A stretch of 64,000 nt of DNA from Sphagnum magellanicum (lineage: Eukaryota > Streptophyta > Sphagnopsida > Sphagnales > Sphagnaceae). The position numbers were made by a program, and so were the translations under genes. Position 1 is the first letter of the stretch; each line of letters begins with the position of its first letter. Where the stretch lies: assembly GCA_021904315.1 (NCBI GenBank), contig CM038917.1:13748041-13812040 (forward strand), given 5' to 3'. The notes under the pieces are model-generated. The model did not search any database. It saw nothing but the letters and a program-made list of their open reading frames with translations, and was not told where the DNA came from. This document shows positions 34,401 to 46,269 of the stretch, in pieces.

Positions 34401-36500
34401 TGACCATATTATGTCAATAATGACCAAATTAAGGATTGAAAATAAAATAGTTGTTTTTCCACAAATTGTTAACTAAGCTTAGGCATCAATCACACTTGGT
34501 GTTAAATGCATATTCATGTAATGTTAATAATGAGAAGCTTATTCATCATTATCTAGATGGCATTTAATATTTAATTGGGTGTTATCTTCGTGTTAAAAAA
34601 CTGGTAGGCTATTGATAGTATACCACAAAATTTTCAAAAAACACAAATTCTACATTATGGGTCAACTCATTGTTTGGTACCCCTCTTGTTCCTTATGCAA
34701 AATGCATTCCCTATTGTTCCTTATGAAGTTCTCCAATATATATATATATATAGAATAAACTACACGTTTTAATGTTTGGAACATTGGTATGTAGCCGTAA
34801 AGTTTTGGAATTTTTTTTTGGGGTTAATTTAGGATGCTCACTTACGTGATTATTCCCATTTTTCAAACCCCTCATTTAACTTGGATCTTTTTAAATTCAA
34901 AAGATCCTAATACAAGTTGTACTAAACTTGGAAGGCCTAGTATAAAATATATTGGGATCTTCTGATTTCGAAAGATTTCTTTTTCCTTCTTTTAAAAATA
35001 TTTTTGATTAAAAAATGTTTTAATTTAACTTTATCTTTATCTTTGTTATTAAAAAAAGCTCAAAATTCTTTTCTTTCTTTCTTTTAATTTATTTTTATTA
35101 TTTCATTTATATTTCATATATTTCATTTAATTTCTTTGGTTTTTTTAATTAATTTTCATTTCTCATCTTTGTTACTTATTTTTATTTGAATTTTTTTAAA
35201 ACATTCTTATTCACATATATAAGCTACATTGCCAAAATTTGACTAAATCATCTTGTGACTCAAAATTTTGGGAAACATAACAAAATTGACAAGAATGCTT
35301 CAAATTACAAGTTTTTAAGAAAATCACAAATGAAATGATAAGGTGAATGTTTACAATAGAAATGAAATTGTGAATGTGTGAAACATTACCACTTTGGCAC
35401 CGTCATAAAGTTGTCCAAATAAAAAAATCTATTAGAACTCAAATGAAAAACCAAATAAAAAAATAGAACCAAACAAAATGTTTAAGCTCAAAAAAAACAA
35501 TGATGTTTGAATTGGTTTGAAATCAATATCACAGAAGTTACAAGTTTACATTGAAGAATCTAGAAAATAAAAAATATTAAAAAATCAATTTCCAAGAGAT
35601 GCAACAAAAAATAAAAATCAAACACTTCATGTACAATTTCAAAATCATTGATATATATAAGTTTTAAAAGCAAAGATAAACACCTTTTTGAAGATGCGTT
35701 GTTGTCAAACTCAAAATAACATCACAACTTTTGTATTATGAATTCTGAAATACAAAAAAAATAAACACAAAGGTGAGTTCATGAAGTTGTAAAGGAAATT
35801 GAAAAAAATATTGAAACAATTGTTGAATACAAAACCTTAAAAAAGAAATTACCTTATCAAATTTCCATTGTAGCTACGTGCTCCAAATCTAAATCATGAA
35901 CTCCATCTTGTATGAACCTCCATTTTTTACATTGAAAATTCAAGTAAGTTTCAAAGAATTATGAAACAAATTGGGAAAAAATTCAAAATCAAACAAAGTA
36001 AAAGGGAAATAAGAAACAAAATACCTAATTCTGCATTGAATTTGTTAACAAACCAGTAATAGACCTTAGATCAGCAATTAAATTAATCACAATTGGGCAG
36101 CTATGCAAATGAAAGAAAACATGGCTTGACATAGTGTTGACATTGATAACAACAAGTGTTTGTCAAATATGAATGGCTTCCAAATGATGTTTTTGCTTTG
36201 GCATCTCAGCATTGAAAATATTATTCCAAAAATCATCGTCAACCTAACAAAGAATAAAATATTGAACAACATCAGAATTAGAATCAACAACTGGTAGGCT
36301 CATTAGACAAAAAACTATAACAATAAAAGTACTAAACAATGTCCTTGGACTAGAAAATGCAATTGCAGAAGTACTAGGTATAGTTGAATCGAAAAATGTA
36401 GCAACAAAATGACCTTTTTCAAAACTAAAAAATGCAACACAACAAAATGATTTTTTTCTAAACCAAAAAATGCAACAATAAATCAACCTTTATCTAGACT
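31458..36500. other. A+T-rich relic DNA
   Basis: About 5 kb without a supportable gene. 31464 starts CACTATGAGAAAAAAGGTG (CACTA-like end), followed by the hairpin TACAACTCAA-TTT-TTGAGTTGTA at 31501-31523. 31870-32005 has TAGGTAGG and CCTACCTA runs in both orientations. TA microsatellites lie at 31858-31872, 33847-33864 and 34737-34751. 34980-35220 is T-rich. The only longish frames are low-complexity. Confidence 0.5.
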
Positions 36501-37079
36501 AGGAAAGGAAGCAAAAGATGAAGGTATATCTAGACCAAGAACATCAATGATAGAAGAAAACTTCATCACCCCAAAAACAGAAACACCAACAAAAGGTATT
36601 TTTGGACCAAGATTAGATGTATTGCCACAAGGTTTTTTTGGAACAAAACAATTATGAGTAACATATGTTTAATCAACATCAACATTGAGTTCTTACGCCA
36701 AATAAAATAAAACTGGGGAACAATTTGAAACAAAAAACCTTTAATTTTTAAAAATGAATTGATCACCATATCATTGTTTGTTACATCATGTAACCAACTG
36801 CCACTAACAAACACTAATCACTAAAACTCGTGAAACAACAACAAATGGAATAGAAGAAGCCAAATTAAAGTAATTTCATCTCTTTCACAAGAAAAAAAAG
36901 GAAAAATAGAATAAAATGACCTAAAATATAAAAAATATTGAAACAAAAACCTTTTCCTATATGTAAAAAATTCACATACCTTTGTTTTCATAAACAATTC
37001 TTTTAGTAGTAGACTATTGTATTCTACATAAGACTTTTGTATGGAATGGATGTTATGTCACTTATGGCAAATGTGCTTT

Positions 37080-37225
37080 CATTACACCAAAATTTGTTTT
37101 ACTTCATTCTGGGTTTCACTAGATTTTGAATGAATTTGGACATTTTTACAATGGTGAAATTAATCAACCCCCTAATGAATAGGGACCAATTATTACGAAT
37201 AGTGAATTGGTCCATTAGTACTTAA
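37080..37225. mobile_element. CACTA-type MITE, copy c (diverged)
   Basis: Contains TTTCACTAGATTTTGAATGAATTTGG and AATAGGGACCAATTATTACGAATAGTGAATTGG, which correspond in inverse orientation to the internal blocks of copies a and b. The ends are worn (CATTACACCAAAAT), so limits are approximate. Confidence 0.5.
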
Positions 37226-39233
37226 TGAAATATAAATTTATTAAGCCATTTCATTCGCTAGTTAATGAACTAAACAACATGGAAATCAATTAAATTTAAA
37301 TTATTTAATATTTAATATAATATGTAATATTATTGATAATTTCATATTTTCAGCATATGAATTATTGATGTGTCACTACCTAGGTTAGGTTAAAAACCTA
37401 GCCTAAGAACATAGGCCATGTAATCAACCTAAGTAGGCACTTACTTTAAGGACTTACATAGGAAAACATTTGATCAACTTACCACTATTGACCACAAACA
37501 CACCATTTATGAGGTTTGATCCCTTCACCTCTAGGATGGAAGCAAACACCTTTATCATCAAGCCACCACACTTGTTGTGATAATGTGTTACATTGCATTT
37601 TATTTATCAAATATTTCATTTTAAACATTACAAAAATACCAAATGAGATGGTTCCCTCTAATTTCATCGCTAATTATGCACTACATCATTTTATTTTTGA
37701 GATGCTTATCAATCTAATTATATTTGAACAAAAACATTTTGGAAATTACAAAAATAAAATGGAAGTAAAAGTTTAAAATTCAACAAAAGAAAAAACAACA
37801 AATAAAAATGAAACCCTAAAGAAAGAAAAGAAAAATATTTTTTTTCCATAGGATATAAGGTTTCGATGATTCATCACTTCCATCCCATATTCATGGGGGA
37901 CTGGAGCTTCTTCCATTTGAATTATGCCAACCCCTTTTCCAGTTTTGTTTGTAAGTATTTTTTCTTTAAAGGATGGAAAATTGAAAGTTAACTAATCAAC
38001 GATCAACTTCAATTGACTTTTCCCAATTAGAAAGGTAGAAAACCAAACATCATGGTCATGCTTCCATTTAGTTTTAGGGCAAAGAAAAAGAGGATGAGGA
38101 CCTAGAATTTCCATAGCCCAAACAAGGCTAATGAATTAATTCGTATGTATTAATGACACCAACAATCAGATAGTCCACAAAAGGATGATGTCAATTTGCC
38201 AAACATCTTGTGACATTGATGTGCAAATTCTTGGACACTCCTTGGCAAAACCTCAAAACCAACCTAATAGGGCACTCCAACAAAGAATTTTTTTCAAAAT
38301 CTACATTACAAGGCCTGAAATAGCCATGAATGAAGAAGTTTTTCATGCATAAATAACCAAACCTTAAATTTAGATCACTTGGAAATGTCAGCTGATACAT
38401 GGTTTGATCGAACATATTCCATTCTTCTTGAATGGAAAGAACATCTGACTTCTTTATGGATTTCTTGAAATCAAAGTTAAAAGCCCATAGTGTTAGTTCA
38501 TCATTAGCAATTTTCACCCAATTATACCAAACATTGGTGAAAATGTTGAATGGAACTATTGGAACAACAACAATTTCCACAATCTGTTGGTTTTGCTGTT
38601 GTTGAATCAGCTAACATATGCTCATAATCAGAGATTATATACTACCATCAACAAAAAATAATCAAAAAATAATTATAATATTTTTTTAAAAGAAAGAAAA
38701 AATATGGACATGGAATTACAACGAATAAAATAACCCTATGAAAGAATAAGAAATACATAATCTAAAAAATTGAAAAATACTTAAAAAGGAAATGCAACAA
38801 CTATATATATACTTGCATAATGAAGTAATGTAAACAAAACCTTTTAAAAAAATGTAATCGCAACCAAAAAAAAAATTAGAATCTACACCTACAAAAAGAA
38901 ACTTGCAAATAAGAAAACAAAAAAAAAAAATTCAAAAAGTAAAAATGACAAAATTGTAGATTTTATAAAAAAAATATTCTTGCCTAGTTGGAGGATAAAG
39001 CAAACCATTTTTTTTTGGCAATTTACAGCACAAACAAAAGCAACATTTCAAAAAATTCTTGATCAAATTTTTGTTCTTAGATATATTTGTTATGAACTTT
39101 TCAATATCATAACCTTGGTACTTTTGCCAATCATCAAATGCATTCTTGGCCCAAAGTTCAACATGTTTTGTTGATTCTATGGCTATTTTTATTAACATTA
39201 TCCAACTTTGTCCCATTTGTTTCAAAAAATTAT

Positions 39234-39372
39234 CACTAGAAGAAAAATAGGGTTTTGCAACCAACTTTTGCGACTATTTTTGTCCAAGGTGACTAGTTTT
39301 AGTTGCATGCTACAAAAATTAGTCACCTTGGACAAAAATAATCACATTGGAAACTCACTAATAGTTGTAGTG
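39234..39372. mobile_element. 139-bp CACTA-type hairpin MITE
   Basis: Starts CACTAGAAGAAAAATAGGG and ends ACTAATAGTTGTAGTG. It contains a perfect 21-bp inverted repeat (39275-39295 and 39320-39340; TTTTTGTCCAAGGTGACTA/TAGTCACCTTGGACAAAAA) around a 24-nt loop. The flanking triplets TAT and TGT differ at one base. It lies inside the recombinase-like pseudogene. Confidence 0.75.
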
Positions 39373-40897
39373 TGTGGTTTTGTAAAAAACTCACCAACAT
39401 AAGGGGAATCGTAGTCAAGGACAATAGATGCATCACAATCAAATGTTGTTGCAACAACCTCAAGGATAGGACAAAAGGTTTGACCAACATTAGTACCAAC
39501 ATTAGCAGTAGGGATAAGACAAAAGGTCTAACGAGCAACAATATCAAGGCTAGAACAAAAGGTCTGACCAATAATGACAATGGGACAAGTGGATTGAAAA
39601 ATAATAAAATCAAGACAACAGGGCTAACCAACAACATTATTAACAAAAGCTTGAACATTAAATAAAGAAATAGACTTAGAAAGCAAGTCGTAATCATGAA
39701 GTTCCAAAGAAGCTACAACATCGAAAAAGTCTTCAAATGAAAAAGATCAAAATCAGACAACTACAAATACACATTTGATCCATCATCAAACCACACAATT
39801 TTAGGGGTACTACATTTATTGGTAGGATTAAATGTAGAAATAGGAGTACAAGGTCCAATTTTTTTTGAAAACTTCCTTTCCACATGACAGTATTGGTTCA
39901 ACTAACTAGTAGATAGTTCAAGATTGTATTCACCTGAAACTCCATCAAGGTTATCATCTCTACAACAAATCTTCTTCGAAGCAATTCAACAAAAATTAAT
40001 CATTAGAAAAAAAAAAGTTGGAGATGAGAAGAACGTTAAAATTTTAATGAAGAAATGTAAGCAATTTAAAAATGATAAAGTAAAAATAAAATGAAGGATT
40101 GTAACTTACAATGTGTTGAAAAAAAAGGGAGGATCCATGGCCATGGCCACCGGTTTAAACAATAACAATGCCACACAAAGGAAGAAGAAGATTGATGGCT
40201 CATGAAGCTTTGCACAACCTTGGCAACCTCAAAGTGGAAAATAAAGTTGTGTATTGAGAGCAATGTGAAACAAAAACACCAAAAAGAAAGAAGGCATGGG
40301 TGATCAAGATCTTTACAAAACCTAGAGAATAAGTTGCCAAAAAATCATTAAAGAAAATTTACAAATCAAATGAAAATGCTTTGAAAGCTTAGATTAGTAA
40401 GAAGGAGAGGACAATGAAGATAATGAAGATGCTTTGAAAGCTTGAATCAATAAGAAGGAAAGAACCAAAAAAATAATAAAATTATGAAAGTTTGGATTAG
40501 CAAGAAGGATAGGACAACAAATTTATTGAAGATGAACTAAAAGCTTAGATCAACAAGAAGGAAAGGACAATAGATAAAAATAAAAATGTTATTAAAGTTT
40601 GGATCACTAAGGAGACTCGAGAGGATAGCAAATTAATGAAGATGTTTTGAAAGCTTAAATTAGTAAGAAAGAGAGGATAACAAAGAAAATGAAGATATGA
40701 GCAAGCTTGCATAAGGAAGAAGAAGGAGAAGACGAAGAAAACAAAAATATGCATAGAAAACAAATGGAGACAAAAAGTGATGGTGCAAAAAAAGAGGACA
40801 AGATGGATGCGCATAAATAATAGGTATTCAAAAAGGAAAAAAACCTAAAGATAGCCTAAAACTAGCTAAATAACAATTTAAAAAATTCTAAAACTTC

Positions 40898-40985
40898 ATG
40901 TCGGGGAAGGTCTTGAAACTAGGACCTTCCCTTATACATCATCTTCTTGTGGATCATTGGTATGTCTCTTGATGGAGTTTTTAAA
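40898..40985 (-). repeat. tRNA-related SINE-like fragment
   Basis: On the minus strand an A-box-like GACATACCAATGATCC is followed about 50 nt later by a B-box-like TAGTTTCAAGACC. A perfect 9-bp hairpin GGGAAGGTC...GACCTTCCC (40897-40925) overlaps it. No tRNA fold is intact. Confidence 0.35.
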
Positions 40986-41314
40986 AAAATCTAAAATCAA
41001 ATTATTCATAAAATCAAAGTTACAAATGGTCATATCACCATGTTAATTACCTACATTTCCAAATGTTAACCAAAATTCTTTGAGTGAAAAGTAAAAAAAC
41101 AAGAAACAACATAATAAGAAAATAAAAACAACAATTGATTTACACAATGTTGAATCCAAGAAAAGATATTGTGGTACCTTGGCAAGTTCGGCAATAACTT
41201 GCCAAATAATTAATATATTCAAGGAGTTTTTATTAATAATTTAATTTTGATTTTGAAATTTTCAATAGGTACAAAGTAAATATAAGAAAACTACTTCCAC
41301 CACCAAATGTTTTT

Positions 41315-41460
41315 AATGGTCTTCCTAGTTGGATTGTCCTCAAGAACTTGTACTATACTAGAGAAGGCTAGGGTTCAAATCTGACCATAAATTTTGAATT
41401 CTTAGACATAAGAAGTTTCTTTTGAAAAATCAACAAAATTAAAAATAATTTAATCTATAC
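41315..41460 (+). repeat. tRNA-related SINE-like fragment
   Basis: TGGTCTTCCTAGTTGGATTG (A-box-like) is followed by GGGTTCAAATCTGACC, a good match to the polymerase III B-box GGTTCRANTC. No intact tRNA cloverleaf. Confidence 0.4.
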
Positions 41461-42789
41461 CAAAGTTGTACCAAAGTACTATGATATTTACACTTTTGCT
41501 CATCCCAATATTCAACAAATGTGTACCTTCTATTTGAACATTTTAAAAATGCATATGACACAACATCCATTTGAACACAAATCCCAAAAGATCAATGATC
41601 ACAAAGGTGTGTGACAAAAAGGGCCTATGAAGAAACTTGTAATCTTTGGAATCAAAACTCTCAAAATTAAAAGCCCTAACAACTTCTTCATATAATCTTC
41701 AAAACAATGATGACAATTTTAGATTTGAACTCTAAAGTTTATAAAACAATAAAATAGTGCCACCATATTAACACAAGATTTCATATCTAAATCATCATCC
41801 ATCATGATAGGGAAACTTTTCAATCAAACCTTAACAAGCTTTTGTGTGAATGCACCTTCTTATGAATTATGATCAATCATTATGGTAGTTATATAAAAAA
41901 AGAAGTGCATTTCTTTTAACAATTATTAAAATGTTAAGGACCCTACCATTAGAGACCTTACCATCAAATGTAAAGCCACCTTTAATTGAACTTTTGTTTT
42001 GAATTGACTAACTAGTTTGGAAGTCCTTCAAACATTATGATTCTTTTAACAATTGATAAAATGAACTTTTAAACAACTCGAGATAGGAGATTATGGACTT
42101 CATTTTACTGAATTCTATAATGAACACCATGAAAAATTATTCAAATTTCAAATGGACTATTGGGTGGAATTTGAAGTCATTGTATTGAACTTATCAAAAC
42201 ATTACCAACCTTGCTATTGATGTTATCAATCATGCATCCAACAAATACATAAATAACCATGAACACACCCCAAATTTTATTTTTTCCTTATTGTGATAAA
42301 ATCAAAAATCGAATGTTGATTCAATAACATTGTTGATGATCAATTTTGGTGACCTTTTTGCACTATAGCTATACCAATAATGTACTGTATGAATTAAAGA
42401 GAAAAGAACCTCACCATTTACAACCAAATTAAAAAATGCTTGAAAGGGTGTTGGAAAAATTACCACCATCTTCTTTAATCACTATACATAAATTAAAATA
42501 TTGAAATTCATTCCTCCACATATTCCTCCTATGTATTTTAGTTCCTAATTGAATATTATATGAATGTTTCAAAAATATATATATTTACATCTAAGCTTGA
42601 TTTTTATTTATTTTTTGTTTGTAGAGGTCGATTATGCTTTCTTATTCCACAATATACCACCATCTCTTTAAAAATTTAAAAAATTCCAATTTTGTGCTAT
42701 TGTACAACATTTAAGGTTCATATTTGTATTTTATGTGTTATTTATTACTTATTGTGAGAGTTTTGAAAATTAAATGTCAACAAACATAA

Positions 42790-42975
42790 TACCAAACTTG
42801 CCACCACTATAGTTTGACATTAAATAACGTCCATTAAAAAAAGCCAAAAATCAAAATCAAAACCATTATTGTCCAATACAAGGAGAATCAAACCCCCAAA
42901 CCTCCACCAAGTTAGTAGCTATCTCAGTGACTAGGCAACAACTAGGTATGCATTGTAAAATATGACTACATCTTT
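42790..42975 (-). repeat. tRNA-related SINE-like fragment
   Basis: The minus strand gives AGTCACTGAGATAGCTACTA then GGGGGTTTGATTCTCCTTG, the second resembling a B-box, and ends in a T/A-rich tail. The spacing is tRNA-like but the cloverleaf is not preserved. Confidence 0.4.
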
Positions 42976-44456
42976 TGTACTTACCATTAATTGTCCAAAT
43001 TTTGGAATATCAAAAATGGGGTTGTCAAACCTTTTTTATTGGAAAAAAACATCGATAGAAATTGTTGATTGTTGAGTGGTCTAAATAATATTTTGATTTT
43101 CTTGTTGAAGTTCAAAATCAGCTCACCTTCAACACACATTTTAGGTTAAAACTACAATCAGATTTGTTTCAAATGGCTCGAATGTTATAATCTACCTTTG
43201 ATTCAAGTTTTCATCATTTTCATTGCAAATCTTGACCTTTTCTCCATCAATTTTCGAAATTGTTGTTGTTCGTTGGACTACATTTCAATTTAATCCAAGG
43301 TTTACTTTGCAACAATCATTAGAAACATTTTTGTTACTCACATGAATCAATTGTGATTAATTTCACAATTCAATTCACATCTATCTAAGCTTTTGGTTTT
43401 CTTCAAAAAAAACAACTTAATGATTCTCTGTGTTATCTTCCAATTAATACATGTTAAGTTCAATAGTACATTGATATGCTTTTATGTTTTTTCTATTCCT
43501 TTAATTTCAACAACACATTTACTTGAAATAAATTTATCCAAATCCTTGACTAGTATGGGCTTGCAAGCAATTCTGCCAATTCCTTTACATTTTATAAAGC
43601 CCTGAAACAAGAACAGTACTAGAATATTAGGCTAGTGCTAAAATAGAGGAGGTATATTACACCTACTCTTTAAGAGCAAGAGGTATCTTTGGCATTTATA
43701 TGTGTAAGATCCATCTCTCTCTCAACAAGTAGGTGTAAGACTACCACCCCTCCTCAACCTAATAAACTACATATGCTTAAGTTCATGATAACAACATATG
43801 CCTTGTGCTTTGGGGATTGCGGTGATTGCGGAAATGCCTCAAGCAGATAATGGACAATCCAGGGAGAAAGGCCTATCTGTGGGGCTCTGAAAAACAGCAC
43901 TACTTCCTGTTAACATAGTCATTGTAGGTTTCTTCTGAGTGCCCTAGGTGATAGAACAACACAAAGGAAGATCAGAAATGCATCCACAAATCTCTGACAC
44001 TAACAAGGACCATGCATGTATCAATACTTTCAAAACACTTTGCACAAATCACAAACCTGGTGCTTGCCAAACAAAAATCAGTAGAACTCTGCTTAAACCA
44101 GAGAATATTACATCCACAGCCTCACACCAGATCCAAATCTCTTTGACTTCTGCTTGGAAGTAAAATGAAGATGAATTTCCCATTAAATCCATCAGCCTCC
44201 CAGTATTTAAGCTACCCTGCATTCATTACATATCAGGATTCATTAGAAACCACTCTCTATACAATGGTTGGTCAATTAGAACTCAAAACTGACACACCAC
44301 ATAATACAAGGAAAAAGAGTCAGGAAAGTCATGAGAGTTGCATCAAAATAAATAGAGAATTACCACTAAACTCTACTAAACAAGCATGTCATGGGAATGA
44401 AAACAAAGCAGTAAAGAGTTCCCTTCAGATATTTGATGCAGTATTCAACTTACTGC

Positions 44457-45974
44457 TCAGATGCGGCTTGGATACATGAACACCCTGACTTTTGCACCCT
44501 GTCATGATACCCACCAATTTTCTTCAGTCATCTTGACATTAAAAACTCAAATATCTTCACACTCCTTGGTTTATTATAGAAGAAAATTACAAGAAAAAAC
44601 TTTTCTCTTCAAAAGACTAAATAAGCTCACAAATTGAGATATGGAGAATGCTTTTGAGCTAAAAAACTCTACTACTGAGTGCACAAAAATTGGCAGAATC
44701 TGAGATTTGGAACCAAATACTTCTCAAGTTAGCCTGCATATTCTGGCTGAGAACACATGTAAAGTACCTGCAGCTATTCATGTTGAGAATTCCTAAAGGA
44801 AAAAAGAATGCTACAATAGAGGGTGAAATGCAATTAAATACCAGGGAAGCAGGAGGTAGATTTTTGCGGAATCTAGCCCGGACCACTCCACTGTTACCAT
44901 GAGGTCGGGCCACCTTGCCCCAGGTGCATCGGTAGAGTGATCCATTCTTCCTGGTCTTAGCCTTATACACATAAGCCAGCCTCTTTCCTAGATACCAGTT
45001 GACTTCTTCAGGTGTATTAACACCTTCGATTTGGAGCAATGATGTTGTTGGATATTGGTTGGATTTCGACCTGCAGAGCCACCAAATCCAAAGATTCAGC
45101 AATAAAATCAATGGTACTTGACAGAAACGAAAAGAAAAAAAAACCTGTTTGAAAATGCTGGTGTGTTTGAGAATATTGCTGATCAATAAACAAATCACAA
45201 TGCATGCAACACACATATACCTCTTGTATCCAAGGATAGTTGCCCGCACATACAACCTGCACAAAACAAGTTGAATAAAGGATTTCAAAAGACCTGGAGA
45301 AAGCAGTGCAGATGAACCAATAAAACTAAAGGAAAGATGCCTCCAGTATAGGCATGGTCTTAACAATAAGTGCATGTTTCATATGCCTTTCAAAATGATA
45401 CACTACCAAAAACCCTAGAGAAGTACCTGACCTAACCACGAGGCAGTTGCAAAAGAGCTACTGCTACAACAAATTCCTGTTCTTTTTTTTTTTTTTTTGG
45501 TAGCAGCTTTCATATTATCAGAGGCCGCCTTGTATGAGACAAGGACAGCAATAGGAACCAAAGGGAAAAATATCTGGAATGAAAGACCGACTGGTCGATA
45601 CCTACGAAGAGGAGCCATATAAAAGTGAGACATCAGTTATCAGCACATAAGAAACCTACTGACAAACGAAGAATCTGCAAATAACAAAGGAAAAGAAAGC
45701 CATGTCGCAGAATGAAATAATTACTTACTGCTACAGACCTGCTTCAAATTCCGCAAGATGCCAAAAACAGAGACAACACACTTGAAGAACAGACACGAAA
45801 TATAAGGCATATAGGTTTCAAAGGGAAGAAAAACACATATACGAAGCAGAAAACCAAAATAACTTGCAGAAACAAATAGACAGGGAGACCGAGAGAGTTA
45901 GGGAAACAGATGCAAGAGAAAGGACTGATGCGTGAAGGTTGTTACCTGACGCGCTCTCCTTTGTTGGCCACCAT
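44457..45974 (-). CDS. RPL35A: 60S ribosomal protein L35a (eL33)
   Basis: Four minus-strand exons join in frame: 45974-45946, 45256-45221, 45070-44842, 44498-44457 (111 residues, all GT-AG). The product begins [20 protein letters not shown], continues [20 protein letters not shown], has [20 protein letters not shown] and [13 protein letters not shown], and ends [13 protein letters not shown]. This matches plant L35a end to end at the usual 111-112 residues. It is a component of the cytosolic 60S subunit. The start exon was chosen because it supplies the conserved KGERVR just before LYVR with the right phase; the alternative ATG at 45633 also splices in frame but gives an unrelated N-terminus. 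The tiny last exon (42 bp) lies 343 bp downstream of exon 3, so reading through exon 3 into intron gives a misleading long ORF. A telo-box lies 138 bp upstream. Confidence 0.96.
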
Positions 45975-46111
45975 GACTGCGTGAATGGAAGAAGCAGAAG
46001 CTCTTGGAACACCAAACTGTGCTGCCGTCGTCTCTCCTCTTGTCTTCTCTTAGAGGCGCTCTCCGTTGGTTTACTGCGACGCAAAAGACAGCGCGCACCG
46101 CAGGCGCTGGA

Positions 46112-46121
46112 TTTAGGGTTT
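46112..46121 (-). promoter_or_regulatory. Telo-box upstream of RPL35A
   Basis: The minus strand reads AAACCCTAAA, 138 bp before the RPL35A ATG. The motif and distance match those of the RPS21 gene in this window. Confidence 0.7.
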
Positions 46122-46269
46122 CCGCGAGCTCCAATGGGGAACCTTTGATAACCACCAAAAGAACGGTCTCTTCGTCTCCTGGGAACTTTGGGAACTTTTG
46201 CAAAACTTCCTTGAATTTATCTTCCTTGTTACTTGTAATACCCCATTTTCCTTGGCAGGCTTCCACACT

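Larger units (their letters stand above)
36520..39790 (-). pseudogene. Decayed multi-exon gene, possibly Crypton/DUF3504-type recombinase
   Basis: Minus-strand coding-like blocks are broken by stops: 39745-39390 (FEDFFDVVASLELHDYDL and the Gly-Gln-Thr-Phe-Cys repeats), 39230-38985 (LKQMGQSWIMLIKIAIES, AKNAFDDWQKYQGYDIEKF, KKNGLLYPPTR), 38580-38190 (TNVWYNWVKIANDELTLWAF, MKNFFIHGYFRPCNVDFEKN) and 36660-36500 (GPKIPFVGVSVFGVMKFSSI). The AKNAFxxWxxxxGYDxEK and KKxGxLYPPT motifs resemble the N-terminal core-binding region of Crypton-type tyrosine recombinases and their domesticated DUF3504 relatives; that is pattern memory only. A 139-bp CACTA-type MITE sits between the first two blocks. In-frame stops mean no product. 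Confidence 0.35.
39791..44456. other. A+T-rich relic DNA downstream of RPL35A
   Basis: No gene is supported. 40380-40720 is an internally repetitive A+G-rich stretch (GAAAGCTTAGATTAGTAAGA-type motifs about every 60-70 bp, minus-strand T-rich frames). SINE-like fragments are near 40895-40990, 41310-41460 and 42790-42970. 43600-44456 has mixed composition and may be the 3' flank of RPL35A. Confidence 0.45.

Noticed and set aside
45602-45633. Alternative first exon for RPL35A ([10 protein letters not shown], after an in-frame stop, splicing in phase)
   Set aside because: The exon at 45974-45946 also splices in phase and supplies the family-conserved KGERVR before LYVR, which the 45633 ATG does not.
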